From IMG/VR virus record IMGVR_UViG_3300042987_002787, positions 1 to 62,534 of that record: a stretch of 62,534 nt of DNA. One strand, written 5' to 3'. The DNA comes from a virus. The notes below the pieces were generated by a model that searched no databases, was not told the DNA's origin, and saw only the letters and a list, made by a program, of their open reading frames with translations. This document shows positions 55,720-62,534 of the stretch, piece by piece. Both the position numbers and the translations under genes were made by a program. Numbering within the stretch: position 1 is the stretch's first letter; the number at the start of each line of letters is the position of its first letter.

Positions 55720-55902
55720 CTATTTGTCCGTTTTATCCTCTTGTTTAACCAAACTCCAAGATCCGTCTTTGTTGTCGATCCACTCTAGTACATCACCTTC
55801 TTGCCAGCCCACATCCGCTAACATTTCGTTGGTAAAAGGTAGAATTAAATCTCCAGTTTCAGGATCTTCTTCCAGTGTTACTACCCACCTTTTACTCGCC
55901 AT
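55720..55902 (-). CDS. AbrB-like small phage protein
   Basis: 60 aa. MASKRWVVTLEEDPETGDLI, LPFTNEMLADVGWQEGDVLE and WSLVK follow the swapped-hairpin AbrB-like pattern (EEDPETGDLxLPxPxELLxxxGWxEGD). Frequent in phages, role unknown. It overlaps the preceding gene by 11 nt. Confidence 0.72.
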   Translation of the reverse strand: MASKRWVVTLEEDPETGDLILPFTNEMLADVGWQEGDVLEWIDNKDGSWSLVKQEDKTDK

Positions 55903-56062
55903 CCTTGTCGCCTCGATTTTTGGCCGATCTTGCCTTGATGTTTTTTGCCAAACACTTAACAGTTTCCCTTATATAATGACGTTCTCGGTCTTTGTTGAAA
56001 CTGAGCGCAGCTATAACTTTATCGCCTTTTTTTACTCGAACTGCTTTGCTATCATATCCCAT
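55892..56062 (-). CDS. 56-aa basic hypothetical protein
   Basis: MGYDSKAVRVKKGDKVIAAL ... RERHYIRETVKCLAKNIKAR. Lys/Arg-rich. Its ATG overlaps the stop of the upstream gene (GTGATGG region). Function unknown. Confidence 0.58.
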   Translation of the reverse strand: MGYDSKAVRVKKGDKVIAALSFNKDRERHYIRETVKCLAKNIKARSAKNRGDKDGE

Positions 56063-56223
56063 CACTTGTCCTCTTGTTTTAAATAATCGTACTTTACTAA
56101 AGTATGGAGACGATCTGCGCAGTCTCTAATATCATCACTGAGCAAACCTGAACCAATTTCTTTTTCTACAAATCTAGCTATCTCATGCAGGTTCATTACC
56201 GCTTGATTTAAGTTTTCTATCAT
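56062..56223 (-). CDS. 53-aa helical hypothetical protein
   Basis: MIENLNQAVMNLHEIARFVE ... LLSDDIRDCADRLHTLVKYD. All helical; similar short proteins occur in T4-like phages. Overlaps both neighbours by 1-4 nt. Function unknown. Confidence 0.6.
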   Translation of the reverse strand: MIENLNQAVMNLHEIARFVEKEIGSGLLSDDIRDCADRLHTLVKYDYLKQEDK

Positions 56224-56624
56224 GATTTTACACTCTCAATATGCTTGCAGGTTCTACGAAATTGAAATCCTGGACATGTACAATTCCAAGAATTCTGATC
56301 TTTAATTACAATGTAATCGGATCCTTTGCTACCTTTTACTGTCCACTTTTGAGAATGATGTTTAACTGGCTGTGAACTGGCTTTGCGCCCATCTAAATAA
56401 TCTAAAACAATTACTTTGTTAATTGGTATTTCTCTAATTGATACCGGACTATCAAAGTCCGTTTTTAAACGTATATAATCAGTTGGAGTAAATTTTGTAG
56501 GTGATTCAACAGTACCATTTAATGTTGTATGGATAACTCCTTCATTTCCTAGCAAATAACTAGAAGACGAAAAAGTTATTTTAACTTGTGCACCAGTCAC
56601 CGGCATAGAAAATTGTGTATTCAT
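56220..56624 (-). CDS. SWIM zinc-finger protein
   Basis: 134 aa. The C-terminus holds the SWIM pattern CxCx(n)CxH: WNCTCPGFQFRRTCKHIESV. The N-terminal part is a beta-rich domain (VKITFSSSSYLLGNEGVIHT). SWIM fingers bind nucleic acids or proteins. It starts an operon of four small genes from a sigma70-like promoter. Confidence 0.8.
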   Translation of the reverse strand: MNTQFSMPVTGAQVKITFSSSSYLLGNEGVIHTTLNGTVESPTKFTPTDYIRLKTDFDSPVSIREIPINKVIVLDYLDGRKASSQPVKHHSQKWTVKGSKGSDYIVIKDQNSWNCTCPGFQFRRTCKHIESVKS

Positions 56625-56630
56625 ACTCTA

Positions 56631-56659
56631 AGTATAACACACAATGGAATAAAGGTCTA
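56631..56659 (-). promoter_or_regulatory. Sigma70-like promoter
   Basis: TAGACC, 17-nt spacer, TATACT, just before the SWIM protein gene. Confidence 0.63.
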
Positions 56660-56668
56660 GCTTGCCTT

Positions 56669-57085
56669 TTAAATATCTAGTACACCGCTAATAAAGAACT
56701 CTTCAGGAATATCCGCTGCACTATTATAGGCTATGTCTTCAATTGATCCCGGAGTATCCCAACCTGGGTCGAGTAAAAAAGCGTCTACATAAGTTCTAAA
56801 TTCAGGATCGTAATTGTTAGGAGCGCCCGATACATTCCAAAATATGCAAGCACTATAGAAGTCACTATCGTTGTCTAAATATGCCCAAAGTGGTGGTGTA
56901 ATCATGTTAGCGATATCAAAATACTCATTTTGTCTCGCTCTTGCTAATTCAAATTGATTTTGATCAAAATTTGGATAGTTTTGAATTAGCCAATTTTTCA
57001 ACAAGTCATGATTATTATTAATGTCGCAATGCGGTACTATAGATCCATTGTGAACTGGGTGCGTAATTTTAATAAAATGGTGCAT
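56669..57085 (-). CDS. Hypothetical protein, 138 aa
   Basis: MHHFIKITHPVHNGSIVPHC ... an acidic, Asn/Asp-rich protein with several Trp. CTAGGAG precedes the ATG, and a late box (GATAAATA at 57118-57111) lies just behind the tmRNA coding piece. Function unknown. Confidence 0.62.
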   Translation of the reverse strand: MHHFIKITHPVHNGSIVPHCDINNNHDLLKNWLIQNYPNFDQNQFELARARQNEYFDIANMITPPLWAYLDNDSDFYSACIFWNVSGAPNNYDPEFRTYVDAFLLDPGWDTPGSIEDIAYNSAADIPEEFFISGVLDI

Positions 57086-57119
57086 TGAAAACTCCTAGTG
57101 TATTATTGATTATTTATCA

Positions 57120-57440
57120 ACGCTTTGTAATCAAAACCAGCCACTTCTGTTACCGAGCAGGCTGGGCCATCTCTGAGTCTAGGTTTAGCTTAAGCAGCTA
57201 AACGAACCTCAAACAGCTCATCATTGGCTGCATTTGTTGTTTTGCTTGATTTACAGTCATCGCCTACTGTGTTGTCCATATCCTTACTCATTGCCCTGTC
57301 GAAACCAAATTCAGGCCCATCAAAAGTATATTATGCCACGCTCTGAACCTGGACTCTTAGTAATATACTTTTGGTGGACCTGCCCGGGGTCGAACCGGGG
57401 TCCAGAACACCTTTCAATCAACTTCATACAACAATTTAAA
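57120..57440 (-). ncRNA. ssrA: Circularly permuted tmRNA
   Basis: The 3' acceptor half comes first on the minus strand: T arm CCCGG-TTCGACC-CCGGG (57399-57383), CAGGTCC, A, CCA (57372). A 13-bp inverted repeat (57361-57373 with 57321-57333) follows as a spacer hairpin. Then comes the 5' half: GGGCCTG at 57318 and GGTTTCGACAGGG. GGGCCTG pairs with CAGGTCC and gives G3-U70, the Ala mark. The tag (57231-57190) reads AANDELFEVRLAA and stop. Ends of the pieces are approximate. Processing must remove the spacer to give a two-piece RNA. Confidence 0.9.
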
Positions 57441-57575
57441 TTACTTCTTTAAGAACCAAATCATGTCTAAGTATTTTTGAAGATGTTTTTCTTGAAATGA
57501 TTTAGCCCAACTTGGCTGCGGTAAATTCCAACCTACAAATGCACCTACTACGATCCAAAAAATTGTTTCTAACAT
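57441..57575 (-). CDS. 44-aa membrane peptide
   Basis: MLETIFWIVVGAFVGWNLPQ then PSWAKSFQEKHLQKYLDMIW. One membrane helix. AAAGGAG lies before the ATG. It ends where the tmRNA acceptor piece begins. Function unknown. Confidence 0.55.
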   Translation of the reverse strand: MLETIFWIVVGAFVGWNLPQPSWAKSFQEKHLQKYLDMIWFLKK

Positions 57576-57594
57576 TGTATGCTCCTTTGTTTGT

Positions 57595-57711
57595 TTACAT
57601 TAGAAAACCATACAAAGCACACCACAGTTCAAGAAGAACATAATATCCAGCATAGGCCAAAATACATGTCGCAATCAAATCAACCACTAACCAAATATCA
57701 TTTATTTTCAT
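57595..57711 (-). CDS. 38-aa membrane peptide
   Basis: MKINDIWLVVDLIATCILAY then AGYYVLLELWCALYGFLM. Strongly hydrophobic. It overlaps the upstream gene by 14 nt. Confidence 0.5.
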   Translation of the reverse strand: MKINDIWLVVDLIATCILAYAGYYVLLELWCALYGFLM

Positions 57712-57832
57712 CGTCTTTGTTTTCTTTGATCCATTCGTAATAGATTAGGGCCAACGGTACGGATATACTACCAATGAGTAAAACTCCAAGCAAAAAGCCT
57801 ACAATAAAATACAAACGGTTTACTTCATCCAC
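57698..57832 (-). CDS. 44-aa membrane peptide, GTG start
   Basis: Read from GTG: MDEVNRLYFIVGFLLGVLLI then GSISVPLALIYYEWIKENK. One membrane helix and an acidic tail. A perfect late box (57844-57837) ends 4 nt before the GTG. Confidence 0.5.
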   Translation of the reverse strand: MDEVNRLYFIVGFLLGVLLIGSISVPLALIYYEWIKENKDDENK

Positions 57833-57836
57833 CTAA

Positions 57837-57844
57837 TATTTATA
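57837..57844 (-). promoter_or_regulatory. Late promoter, leaderless spacing
   Basis: A perfect TATAAATA, 4 nt (TTAG), then GTG. Confidence 0.6.
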
Positions 57845-58400
57845 TCGCTAAATGTTTAAAATAACTGTAATGTTGTTCAAGGGTCCAATTTTCAAGATTA
57901 ATTTCTGTGCCATCATATGTTATAAATTGGCTATCAAACACATTACTATATCTCTTAAACGGTAACCACATATCAGGAGTATGTGCAGCCCATCCTGCAT
58001 CCTTTAATAACTCATGCTTTGCCCTACTCAATCTTACGGTCGGTGCATTTAATCCTTGTTCAACTGTAAGTACATTTGCTAAAATCAAATCACGTATTCT
58101 AGCAGCTGGTATTAGGTGCTCAAAGTCACAATCCTCATCCGCACCCACTTCATGATAATGCGCTTTCATACCATCACGTTGCTTAATACAATACTCATGA
58201 TATCTACGTAGATAGTAATCAATATCGTTGCGTATTTCTCTTAGCAACTGTTGATCATTCTCTACCTGATGATATTCATCTACTAGCCTGGTAATGTGTT
58301 TACTACAGTGCCCTGCTACAGTTTGGTATGTAGCAGGGGACCGTAACGTTTTACCGTAGTTTGGTGCGGTAAAATTTTCTAACGATTCTTTTAACATCAT
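57840..58400 (-). CDS. Conserved phage protein, HNH-neighbour
   Basis: 186 aa. Contains CDFEHLIPAARIRDLILANV and NAPTVRLSRAKHELLKDAG, which resemble phage proteins with an FEHVIPAxxIRD core, possibly a diverged nuclease (His near an acidic pair). Coupled to the HNH gene by a 4-nt overlap. Function unproven. Confidence 0.68.
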   Translation of the reverse strand: MMLKESLENFTAPNYGKTLRSPATYQTVAGHCSKHITRLVDEYHQVENDQQLLREIRNDIDYYLRRYHEYCIKQRDGMKAHYHEVGADEDCDFEHLIPAARIRDLILANVLTVEQGLNAPTVRLSRAKHELLKDAGWAAHTPDMWLPFKRYSNVFDSQFITYDGTEINLENWTLEQHYSYFKHLAI

Positions 58401-58798
58401 ATCTCAAACAATTCTGGATTTAAATAGGTAGTTACAGTATATCGGTTGAGATGATCGCCATTTTCTACAGTAACTCTACTGTGACAGTTACCGCATATAC
58501 GTTCCAAATTATCAGTCAACCCGTTGTATCTATTTCCATCTTTGTGATGAATATCAATTTGCGACGGACTGGTAATAGTAGATGTGCATTTGAACCCGTA
58601 CCTTGCATCTGAATTTTCACATCCCAACTCCATTTTCCATTTGTCAAATTCATGTTTCTTTTTCCCTCTATGTTCTTCGCAGGCGTTTTTCCATTTAAAA
58701 CCACGAGTGTTATCTTGTTTACGATAAACTTTGTGGTATCCAACAAGATTTGCACAAGTAGGGTATGCACATTTTGGGGCAAATAATTTGTATGTCAT
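58397..58798 (-). CDS. HNH endonuclease-like protein
   Basis: 133 aa. The C-terminal HNH core is IDIHHKDGNRYNGLTDNLER followed by ICGNCHSRVT. An N-terminal Cys set (PKCAYPTCANLVGYHKV...ACEEH) probably binds zinc. Coupled to the ParB-like gene by a 4-nt overlap. Could be a stand-alone mobile nuclease. Confidence 0.82.
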   Translation of the reverse strand: MTYKLFAPKCAYPTCANLVGYHKVYRKQDNTRGFKWKNACEEHRGKKKHEFDKWKMELGCENSDARYGFKCTSTITSPSQIDIHHKDGNRYNGLTDNLERICGNCHSRVTVENGDHLNRYTVTTYLNPELFEI

Positions 58799-59847
58799 AC
58801 ATCCTCCGGAAATAGACCTGGTGCAATGTTGTTTGATTCAATACCTATTTTACTGCCATCCCCGTGATAGGGCAACACAATTGTGCCACCGTTGCGAATA
58901 TACAACTCTCGCAAAAAGTTACTCATGGCCAACGGAGCGTTCCAGCCTGCGCCCGGATGACTATACTCCCATTGGGTCTTTGCTTTGCTATGGATCAAAT
59001 GCGAACTAATGAATGTTTGCTTGCACTTGGCAAGAACTTGTTTCATCCACCCCTTGGGTAGTTGGTCTCGAACATTAGTACTAGACAATCTATACAGTTC
59101 GTACAATCCAATATAAACACCTTGATCAATTTCTTCCTGCCTTTGAAAAGTTTCTTTTATTGCTGCGAGAATGTCATATAACACTTTGCCCTTTTCGTCT
59201 AGTTCAATGCCTTTTTGTGCGTACTTAAAATGACTAAAGAAATATTCGTTGTCACCACGTAATGCGGCACTTCGACGAGTGTTTTTATCTTCAAGATCAA
59301 TGCCTAGTGCATCAAATTGATCCTGCATGGTACGGGCACGAACATTTTTAATGTCGCTGCTTCCGTTTTTGTAACGCACAAGAGCGTTACGATGCAAGTC
59401 GCCGGGGCCTAGTCTACGCACGCCTGTGTCGTTGAGCATTTCAAAAGCCAACGACGGAAAGTTAGGATCGTCAGTTTCTACAATTGCACAAGGAATTTCT
59501 TTAAAGCCTAGTAAGGTTGCTGCAATTGTACGATGTTGTGCGTCATATAAAAAGATACGACCGTCACCGCCAATGATACGGCAAGCCGACCCCGGAGAAC
59601 AAATTCTCGGATCCCACTTTTTCATGATGTTCTTAATATGATCGTGTATTACGTCTCGTTGTACTTCGTAGTCAATATAAAGGTCGCTGATTGCAACCAT
59701 ACTACTTGTAGGAAACGTATAAGGATTGGCATGGGCGGCATTGCACCATGAATTCAGTTGCTCTTGTATTACATTGAAATGAGATTTGAGAGTCTGCTCT
59801 ACTTCAGCAGCTACATCGGTAAGCTTACGGACAAGGCGTTTGGCCAT
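58795..59847 (-). CDS. ParB/sulfiredoxin-fold protein
   Basis: 350 aa. The ParB-N-like core is RIFLYDAQHRTIAATLLGFK followed by EIPCAIVETDD (GxxR-like turn replaced by AQHR). A long helical C-terminal part follows. Proteins of this type in phages act as DNA-binding or nuclease factors. It begins an operon from a sigma70-like promoter with CAAGGAGAAT before the ATG. Confidence 0.78.
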   Translation of the reverse strand: MAKRLVRKLTDVAAEVEQTLKSHFNVIQEQLNSWCNAAHANPYTFPTSSMVAISDLYIDYEVQRDVIHDHIKNIMKKWDPRICSPGSACRIIGGDGRIFLYDAQHRTIAATLLGFKEIPCAIVETDDPNFPSLAFEMLNDTGVRRLGPGDLHRNALVRYKNGSSDIKNVRARTMQDQFDALGIDLEDKNTRRSAALRGDNEYFFSHFKYAQKGIELDEKGKVLYDILAAIKETFQRQEEIDQGVYIGLYELYRLSSTNVRDQLPKGWMKQVLAKCKQTFISSHLIHSKAKTQWEYSHPGAGWNAPLAMSNFLRELYIRNGGTIVLPYHGDGSKIGIESNNIAPGLFPEDV

Positions 59848-59883
59848 TTTATTCTCCTTGTTGAGATGTACAATACATCGATG

Positions 59884-59912
59884 AGTTTAACCGTTCTGTA
59901 TACGTTAGACAA
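59884..59912 (-). promoter_or_regulatory. Sigma70-like promoter
   Basis: TTGTCT, 17-nt spacer, TAAACT, before the ParB-like gene. Confidence 0.62.
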
Positions 59913-59920
59913 AACTAGTT

Positions 59921-59945
59921 AAAAAAAGGCGGGACGAACCCGCCT
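59921..59945 (-). terminator. Rho-independent terminator
   Basis: GGCGGG, 5-nt loop, CCCGCC then seven T on the minus strand. Confidence 0.83.
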
Positions 59946-59965
59946 TGTGCTACTATTTACAACGA

Positions 59966-60295
59966 TTAGGCTGATACAGCAGATTTGGCGCCGGCACGTG
60001 CCTTGATAGCATCCATGCTAGGCTTAGTACCTTTAACCTTAACGGTACCAGCAGCATTGTACTTGGCATCAGCTGCATCAATGGCAGCAGCAAACTCTGG
60101 ATTTTTGTATAGATCCGTAGTCTTAAGATGTGTTACAAGCTCACCTTTGGTCATTGCACGTGGCAACTCAACAAGATTGATATCAGTGTCAGTTTTAGCC
60201 AAGATCTTGACACGGGTCATGTCGCCAGCAAAACGAACCTTGTACTGGCCTTTAGTTTTAGAAACACCACCAACATTAAAAGTTTTGTCAGTCAT
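59966..60295 (-). CDS. Conserved T4-like phage protein
   Basis: 109 aa from MTDKTFNVGGVSKTKGQYKV, chosen because GGAG lies just before; the longer frame starts near the promoter. It contains MTKGELVTHLKTTDLYKNPE and FAAAIDAADAKY, features shared with proteins in marine T4-like phages. It stands alone between a strong promoter and a terminator, so it is probably highly expressed. Function unknown. Confidence 0.78.
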   Translation of the reverse strand: MTDKTFNVGGVSKTKGQYKVRFAGDMTRVKILAKTDTDINLVELPRAMTKGELVTHLKTTDLYKNPEFAAAIDAADAKYNAAGTVKVKGTKPSMDAIKARAGAKSAVSA

Positions 60296-60352
60296 TTGAT
60301 ACTCTCCACAAGTAAGTTGAAAATTTAGATTACTGTTTGTAACCATACCACT

Positions 60353-60381
60353 ATTATATTGCCATTCGAATTACAGGTCAA
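60353..60381 (-). promoter_or_regulatory. Sigma70-like promoter
   Basis: TTGACC, 17-nt spacer, TATAAT. Confidence 0.75.
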
Positions 60382-60410
60382 CCTGTTTATGGTCGGCAAT
60401 TTAACCAAAA

Positions 60411-60539
60411 TCATTTGCTTACTTCTACTGCCTGTTGCTTTGTTACATCTACTGCTTTATCTAAAATACGGGCCACACCGGAGAAGCCAATGGTAGCCAC
60501 AATTACACCAAAAATGGTTCCGTAGATAAAATTACTCAT
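60411..60539 (-). CDS. 42-aa membrane peptide
   Basis: MSNFIYGTIFGVIVATIGFS then GVARILDKAVDVTKQQAVEV. One membrane helix and a helical tail. Similar GVIVATxGFSGVA peptides occur in other phages. Function unknown. Confidence 0.58.
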   Translation of the reverse strand: MSNFIYGTIFGVIVATIGFSGVARILDKAVDVTKQQAVEVSK

Positions 60540-60568
60540 TGTACACTCTCCGATCTAACAATCAAATA

Positions 60569-60793
60569 TCACTGCGACTTAATCTGACGTTTATTTTTTG
60601 CCTTGGGAAATTTTGAACACCACGTACATTTTGTTGAACTTGTACCATAAAAGTAAAGGCCCACATCAGCAAATCTACCACCGCAACCCTTACACTCATA
60701 TGTTAACATTTCTGGGCCATATGGGTCAACCGGTCCATTTAAGGCTTCAGTTTGTTTTGGTCCAAGATCAGCTGAGACCGGCTGCGGTTCCAT
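60569..60793 (-). CDS. Zinc-ribbon protein
   Basis: 74 aa. Two Cys pairs: YECKGCGGRFAD and TKCTWCSKFPKA, a classic zinc ribbon. The N-terminal 28 residues are flexible (MEPQPVSADLGPKQTEALNG). Its start overlaps the upstream stop by one base. Function unknown. Confidence 0.7.
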   Translation of the reverse strand: MEPQPVSADLGPKQTEALNGPVDPYGPEMLTYECKGCGGRFADVGLYFYGTSSTKCTWCSKFPKAKNKRQIKSQ

Positions 60794-60954
60794 TAGTTAT
60801 AACCGACTTCAAAATCCGGCTCAAGCATATCGGCTTCGAGAATCGCATCTTGATATGTAGTAGCATTTAACATAATAGTTTGTCCGTGTAAGAAACTGGC
60901 TACATATGCCCCAGATACTTCGTCACGTTCTACACTGATTAAAAAATTACTCAC
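60793..60954 (-). CDS. Small hypothetical protein, GTG start
   Basis: 53 aa read as MSNFLISVERDEVSGAYVAS. I chose the GTG because AGGAGG lies 6 nt upstream; the ATG further up lacks this. Beta-rich then helical with an acidic end. It overlaps the preceding gene by 8 nt. Confidence 0.6.
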   Translation of the reverse strand: MSNFLISVERDEVSGAYVASFLHGQTIMLNATTYQDAILEADMLEPDFEVGYN

Positions 60955-61114
60955 TGATTGCCTCCTGATCATTGTAAAAGAATGCTGCACTGATTTGTGT
61001 TTCTAGCACATCTGCTCTAGTCGGATAATCCTTTACCAGGATCTGTGCCAGTTCCATCATGCTGGTATTACTCAGCAGAGCCAATTCGTTAGCAAGAATT
61101 TCTAGTCTGTTCAT
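60947..61114 (-). CDS. 55-aa hypothetical protein
   Basis: MNRLEILANELALLSNTSMM ... ADVLETQISAAFFYNDQEAI. Helical and acidic. Its ATG overlaps the stop of the preceding gene (ATGA). Function unknown. Confidence 0.6.
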   Translation of the reverse strand: MNRLEILANELALLSNTSMMELAQILVKDYPTRADVLETQISAAFFYNDQEAISE

Positions 61115-61284
61115 AGTTCATCCAAATTAATATCACTAAGTTCTTTTGGCTTACCTTGCGGGCGCCCCCATGCACTTTGTCCTACTTCCGGCGAGCTTTT
61201 GCCTAGCGGTATTTGCTGTATTTCTCCGCCATTGGCCAAAAACTCTTTGATTGCCTGTTCATAAAGTTCCTTGTCAATTTTCAT
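61111..61284 (-). CDS. 57-aa hypothetical protein
   Basis: MKIDKELYEQAIKEFLANGG ... GQSAWGRPQGKPKELSDINL. TAATG coupling upstream, ATGA downstream. A helix followed by a Gly/Pro-rich segment. Function unknown. Confidence 0.6.
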   Translation of the reverse strand: MKIDKELYEQAIKEFLANGGEIQQIPLGKSSPEVGQSAWGRPQGKPKELSDINLDEL

Positions 61285-61481
61285 TAGATTTTCCCATAAA
61301 AGTCGGCATCAAGATCAGCCGCATGTTCGGCATACTCCATCGGGTCTTCATCAAAATCGCTTTCTAGAAGTTCAACGATTTGTTTTGCACTCAGCCCTAC
61401 AATGTCGGCAATTTTTTGCGGGCTGTAGCCAAGAAAATCCATTTCACGAATTTCAATTTCTAAATTTTTGAAATATCCCAT
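61284..61481 (-). CDS. Small helix-turn-helix-like protein
   Basis: 65 aa from MGYFKNLEIEIREMDFLGYS. PQKIADIVGLSAKQIVELLE has the spacing of a helix-turn-helix. Acidic C-terminus. It may be a regulator; unproven. Confidence 0.62.
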   Translation of the reverse strand: MGYFKNLEIEIREMDFLGYSPQKIADIVGLSAKQIVELLESDFDEDPMEYAEHAADLDADFYGKI

Positions 61482-61483
61482 GA

Positions 61484-61735
61484 TTAACTCCAATCTTTCT
61501 TGTCACCAAACCGTTCGTTCCAATTGTAACCAGCCAAATATTCGTTCATGCTGGCTGTATCTGTCACGGTCACACGCGGACCGCTGTCACCACCTACGCC
61601 ACCATAGTGTGCCAATGGAGCACGATGATAATAACTATCCGCTTGTCCGCGATCATATAGACTGCCGTGATTTTCACGAACAAACTGCCATTGTTCTTTT
61701 AGGATATTAAACACTCTTTCTTTTTCTGCTTGCAT
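61484..61735 (-). CDS. Conserved phage protein, 83 aa
   Basis: Started at MQAEKERVFNILKEQWQFVR, which follows the promoter and an AAGGAG site. It contains RGQADSYYHRAPLAHYGGVG and YLAGYNWNERFG, known from proteins of several phages. First gene of a seven-gene operon. Function unknown. Confidence 0.68.
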   Translation of the reverse strand: MQAEKERVFNILKEQWQFVRENHGSLYDRGQADSYYHRAPLAHYGGVGGDSGPRVTVTDTASMNEYLAGYNWNERFGDKKDWS

Positions 61736-61765
61736 CACACACTCCTTATTAGTTACTATACCAAT

Positions 61766-61794
61766 ATTATAACAAAATGGTGAATTATGGTCAA
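61766..61794 (-). promoter_or_regulatory. Sigma70-like promoter
   Basis: TTGACC, 17-nt spacer, TATAAT; the -35 overlaps the stop codon of the upstream peptide gene. Confidence 0.76.
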
Positions 61795-61892
61795 CCCACA
61801 AGATTCTGGGCTAAAATGTTGCCCAAAAGCAACAAAAACACAGATGTTGCAAAGATAGCAATAAAGGATAGGGCAAGTTTTAATGTTTGCAT
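61791..61892 (-). CDS. 33-aa membrane peptide
   Basis: MQTLKLALSFIAIFATSVFL then LLLGNILAQNLVG. A single hydrophobic helix directly after the Rieske gene. Function unknown. Confidence 0.52.
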   Translation of the reverse strand: MQTLKLALSFIAIFATSVFLLLLGNILAQNLVG

Positions 61893-61896
61893 TTTG

Positions 61897-62534
61897 TTAA
61901 CGGGATGATTCGAGAAATGTCATAACATAATTGTCGTAATACTTGTAGAAATATGTCAGTCCCAATTCCATTGGATCGTGTACAGGACCACTGTCTGTGG
62001 TACCTCTACGGTCTAGTTGTTGTCGACCACGATCCATACGTTCGGCGATCTCGTCATCTTCTTCACAAGTTTCCATATAAGCCTCTTGATGTGCAGCTAC
62101 AAAGTCTGTTTCAAAATGACAAATTTCTTCTGGATAATAAAATTCTACAATGTTTCTTGTACGCTGTGGTGACTCTGGCCATAGTGTGGAGATAACCAAA
62201 ACCTCCGGATACCACTCTACCATTACATTAGGATAGATAGTCAACCATATAGCACCAAACTCAGGAGGAGCACCACGTCTGTAATCTAACAATGCTTTGT
62301 GCCATGTTTTATAAACAGGTGTACCAGGAGTTTTTAGGTTATTGTTTACACCAACACTCTGTACCGAATACCAGTTGCCAAATTGCCAATCTAATTTGTT
62401 ACAATCAACAAAATTACCTAGTCCTGGATGAAATGGTACCACATGGTAATCGTCCATGTAAACTTCTATAAATGTTTTCCAGTTGTAATTGCAGACGTGT
62501 TCTCGTCTAGAATGAAACGCATAACCGTCAAAGT
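61897..62534 (-). CDS. Rieske-type ring-hydroxylating oxygenase, alpha subunit (partial)
   Basis: The frame is open to the window end, so the N-terminal Rieske domain lies outside. What is visible is the catalytic domain: NWKTFIEVYMDDYHVVPFHP holds the DxxHxxxxH iron site, followed by WLTIYPNVMVEWYPEVLVIS and a conserved helix YMETCEEDDEIAERMDRGRQ. The overall pattern is that of bacterial aromatic-ring dioxygenase alpha subunits. A host-derived metabolic gene is the likely reading; substrate unknown. Confidence 0.87.
   Translation of the reverse strand, partial: FDGYAFHSRREHVCNYNWKTFIEVYMDDYHVVPFHPGLGNFVDCNKLDWQFGNWYSVQSVGVNNNLKTPGTPVYKTWHKALLDYRRGAPPEFGAIWLTIYPNVMVEWYPEVLVISTLWPESPQRTRNIVEFYYPEEICHFETDFVAAHQEAYMETCEEDDEIAERMDRGRQQLDRRGTTDSGPVHDPMELGLTYFYKYYDNYVMTFLESSR

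Noticed and set aside
1-62534. CRISPR arrays, insertion sequences, integrase or attachment sites
   Set aside because: No regular spacer-repeat pattern, no transposase or integrase, and no terminal repeats were seen.

Overview
The window reads as a piece of a large T4-like (contractile-tail, dsDNA) phage genome. Evidence: a T4-type clamp-loader ATPase, a gp31-like co-chaperonin, fibre proteins of the type found in marine T4-like phages, TATAAATA late promoters, a lysis cassette with a spanin pair, HNH genes, and dense, mostly minus-strand genes with ATGA/TAATG overlaps. Several acquired genes (rubrerythrin with DUF3501, a Rieske oxygenase, pstS with an OprP/OprO-like porin) look proteobacterial, perhaps betaproteobacterial. 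The host is an inference; an aquatic Burkholderiales-type host would fit.

Layout. 1-4.2 kb: ClpA-like unfoldase and DnaJ. 4.2-6.8 kb: lysis cassette (two membrane proteins, lipoprotein, GH19 endolysin, o-/i-spanin). 6.9-14 kb: conserved T4-like block (PhoH, 5'-nucleotidase-like HAD, cupin, clamp loader, FkbM methyltransferase, gp31-like, DnaE-like fragment, MazG). 14-23 kb: five large fibre/structural genes. 23-24.2 kb: A-type Fe-S carrier, superoxide dismutase, translation factor IF-1. 24-31 kb: small genes, including a paralogous array of 'MNERI' proteins. 31-45.5 kb: 27 tRNA genes with specificities for all 20 amino acids, interleaved with small genes, two radical SAM proteins, HNH genes and GC-rich structured non-coding segments. 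45.7-50 kb: rubrerythrin-DUF3501-GDSL unit and a compact DnaE-type polymerase. 50-55.6 kb: glutamine-amidotransferase-like protein, glycosyltransferase, LpxH-like phosphoesterase, and a pstS-porin operon behind a PhoB-like box. 55.6-62.5 kb: small genes, a circularly permuted tmRNA, ParB-like protein, and the C-terminal part of a Rieske oxygenase cut by the window end.

How it fits together. Two promoter classes are visible. One is sigma70-like (TTGACC or similar, 17 bp, TATAAT), mainly before small accessory genes, tRNA blocks and metabolic genes. The other is a T4-like late box (NATAAATA). At about ten genes the late box ends 4-6 nt (usually 5) before the start codon, so the transcript should begin at or next to the start codon (leaderless). 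The phage also carries its own IF-1, a full-range tRNA set, and a permuted tmRNA with tag AANDELFEVRLAA, so translation is unusually well equipped. The phosphate module (pstS, porin, PHO box, phoH) and the redox module (SOD, rubrerythrin, Fe-S carrier) look like host-metabolism support. Five GC-rich structured segments near the tRNA genes match nothing I recognise and are the best candidates for new RNA elements.
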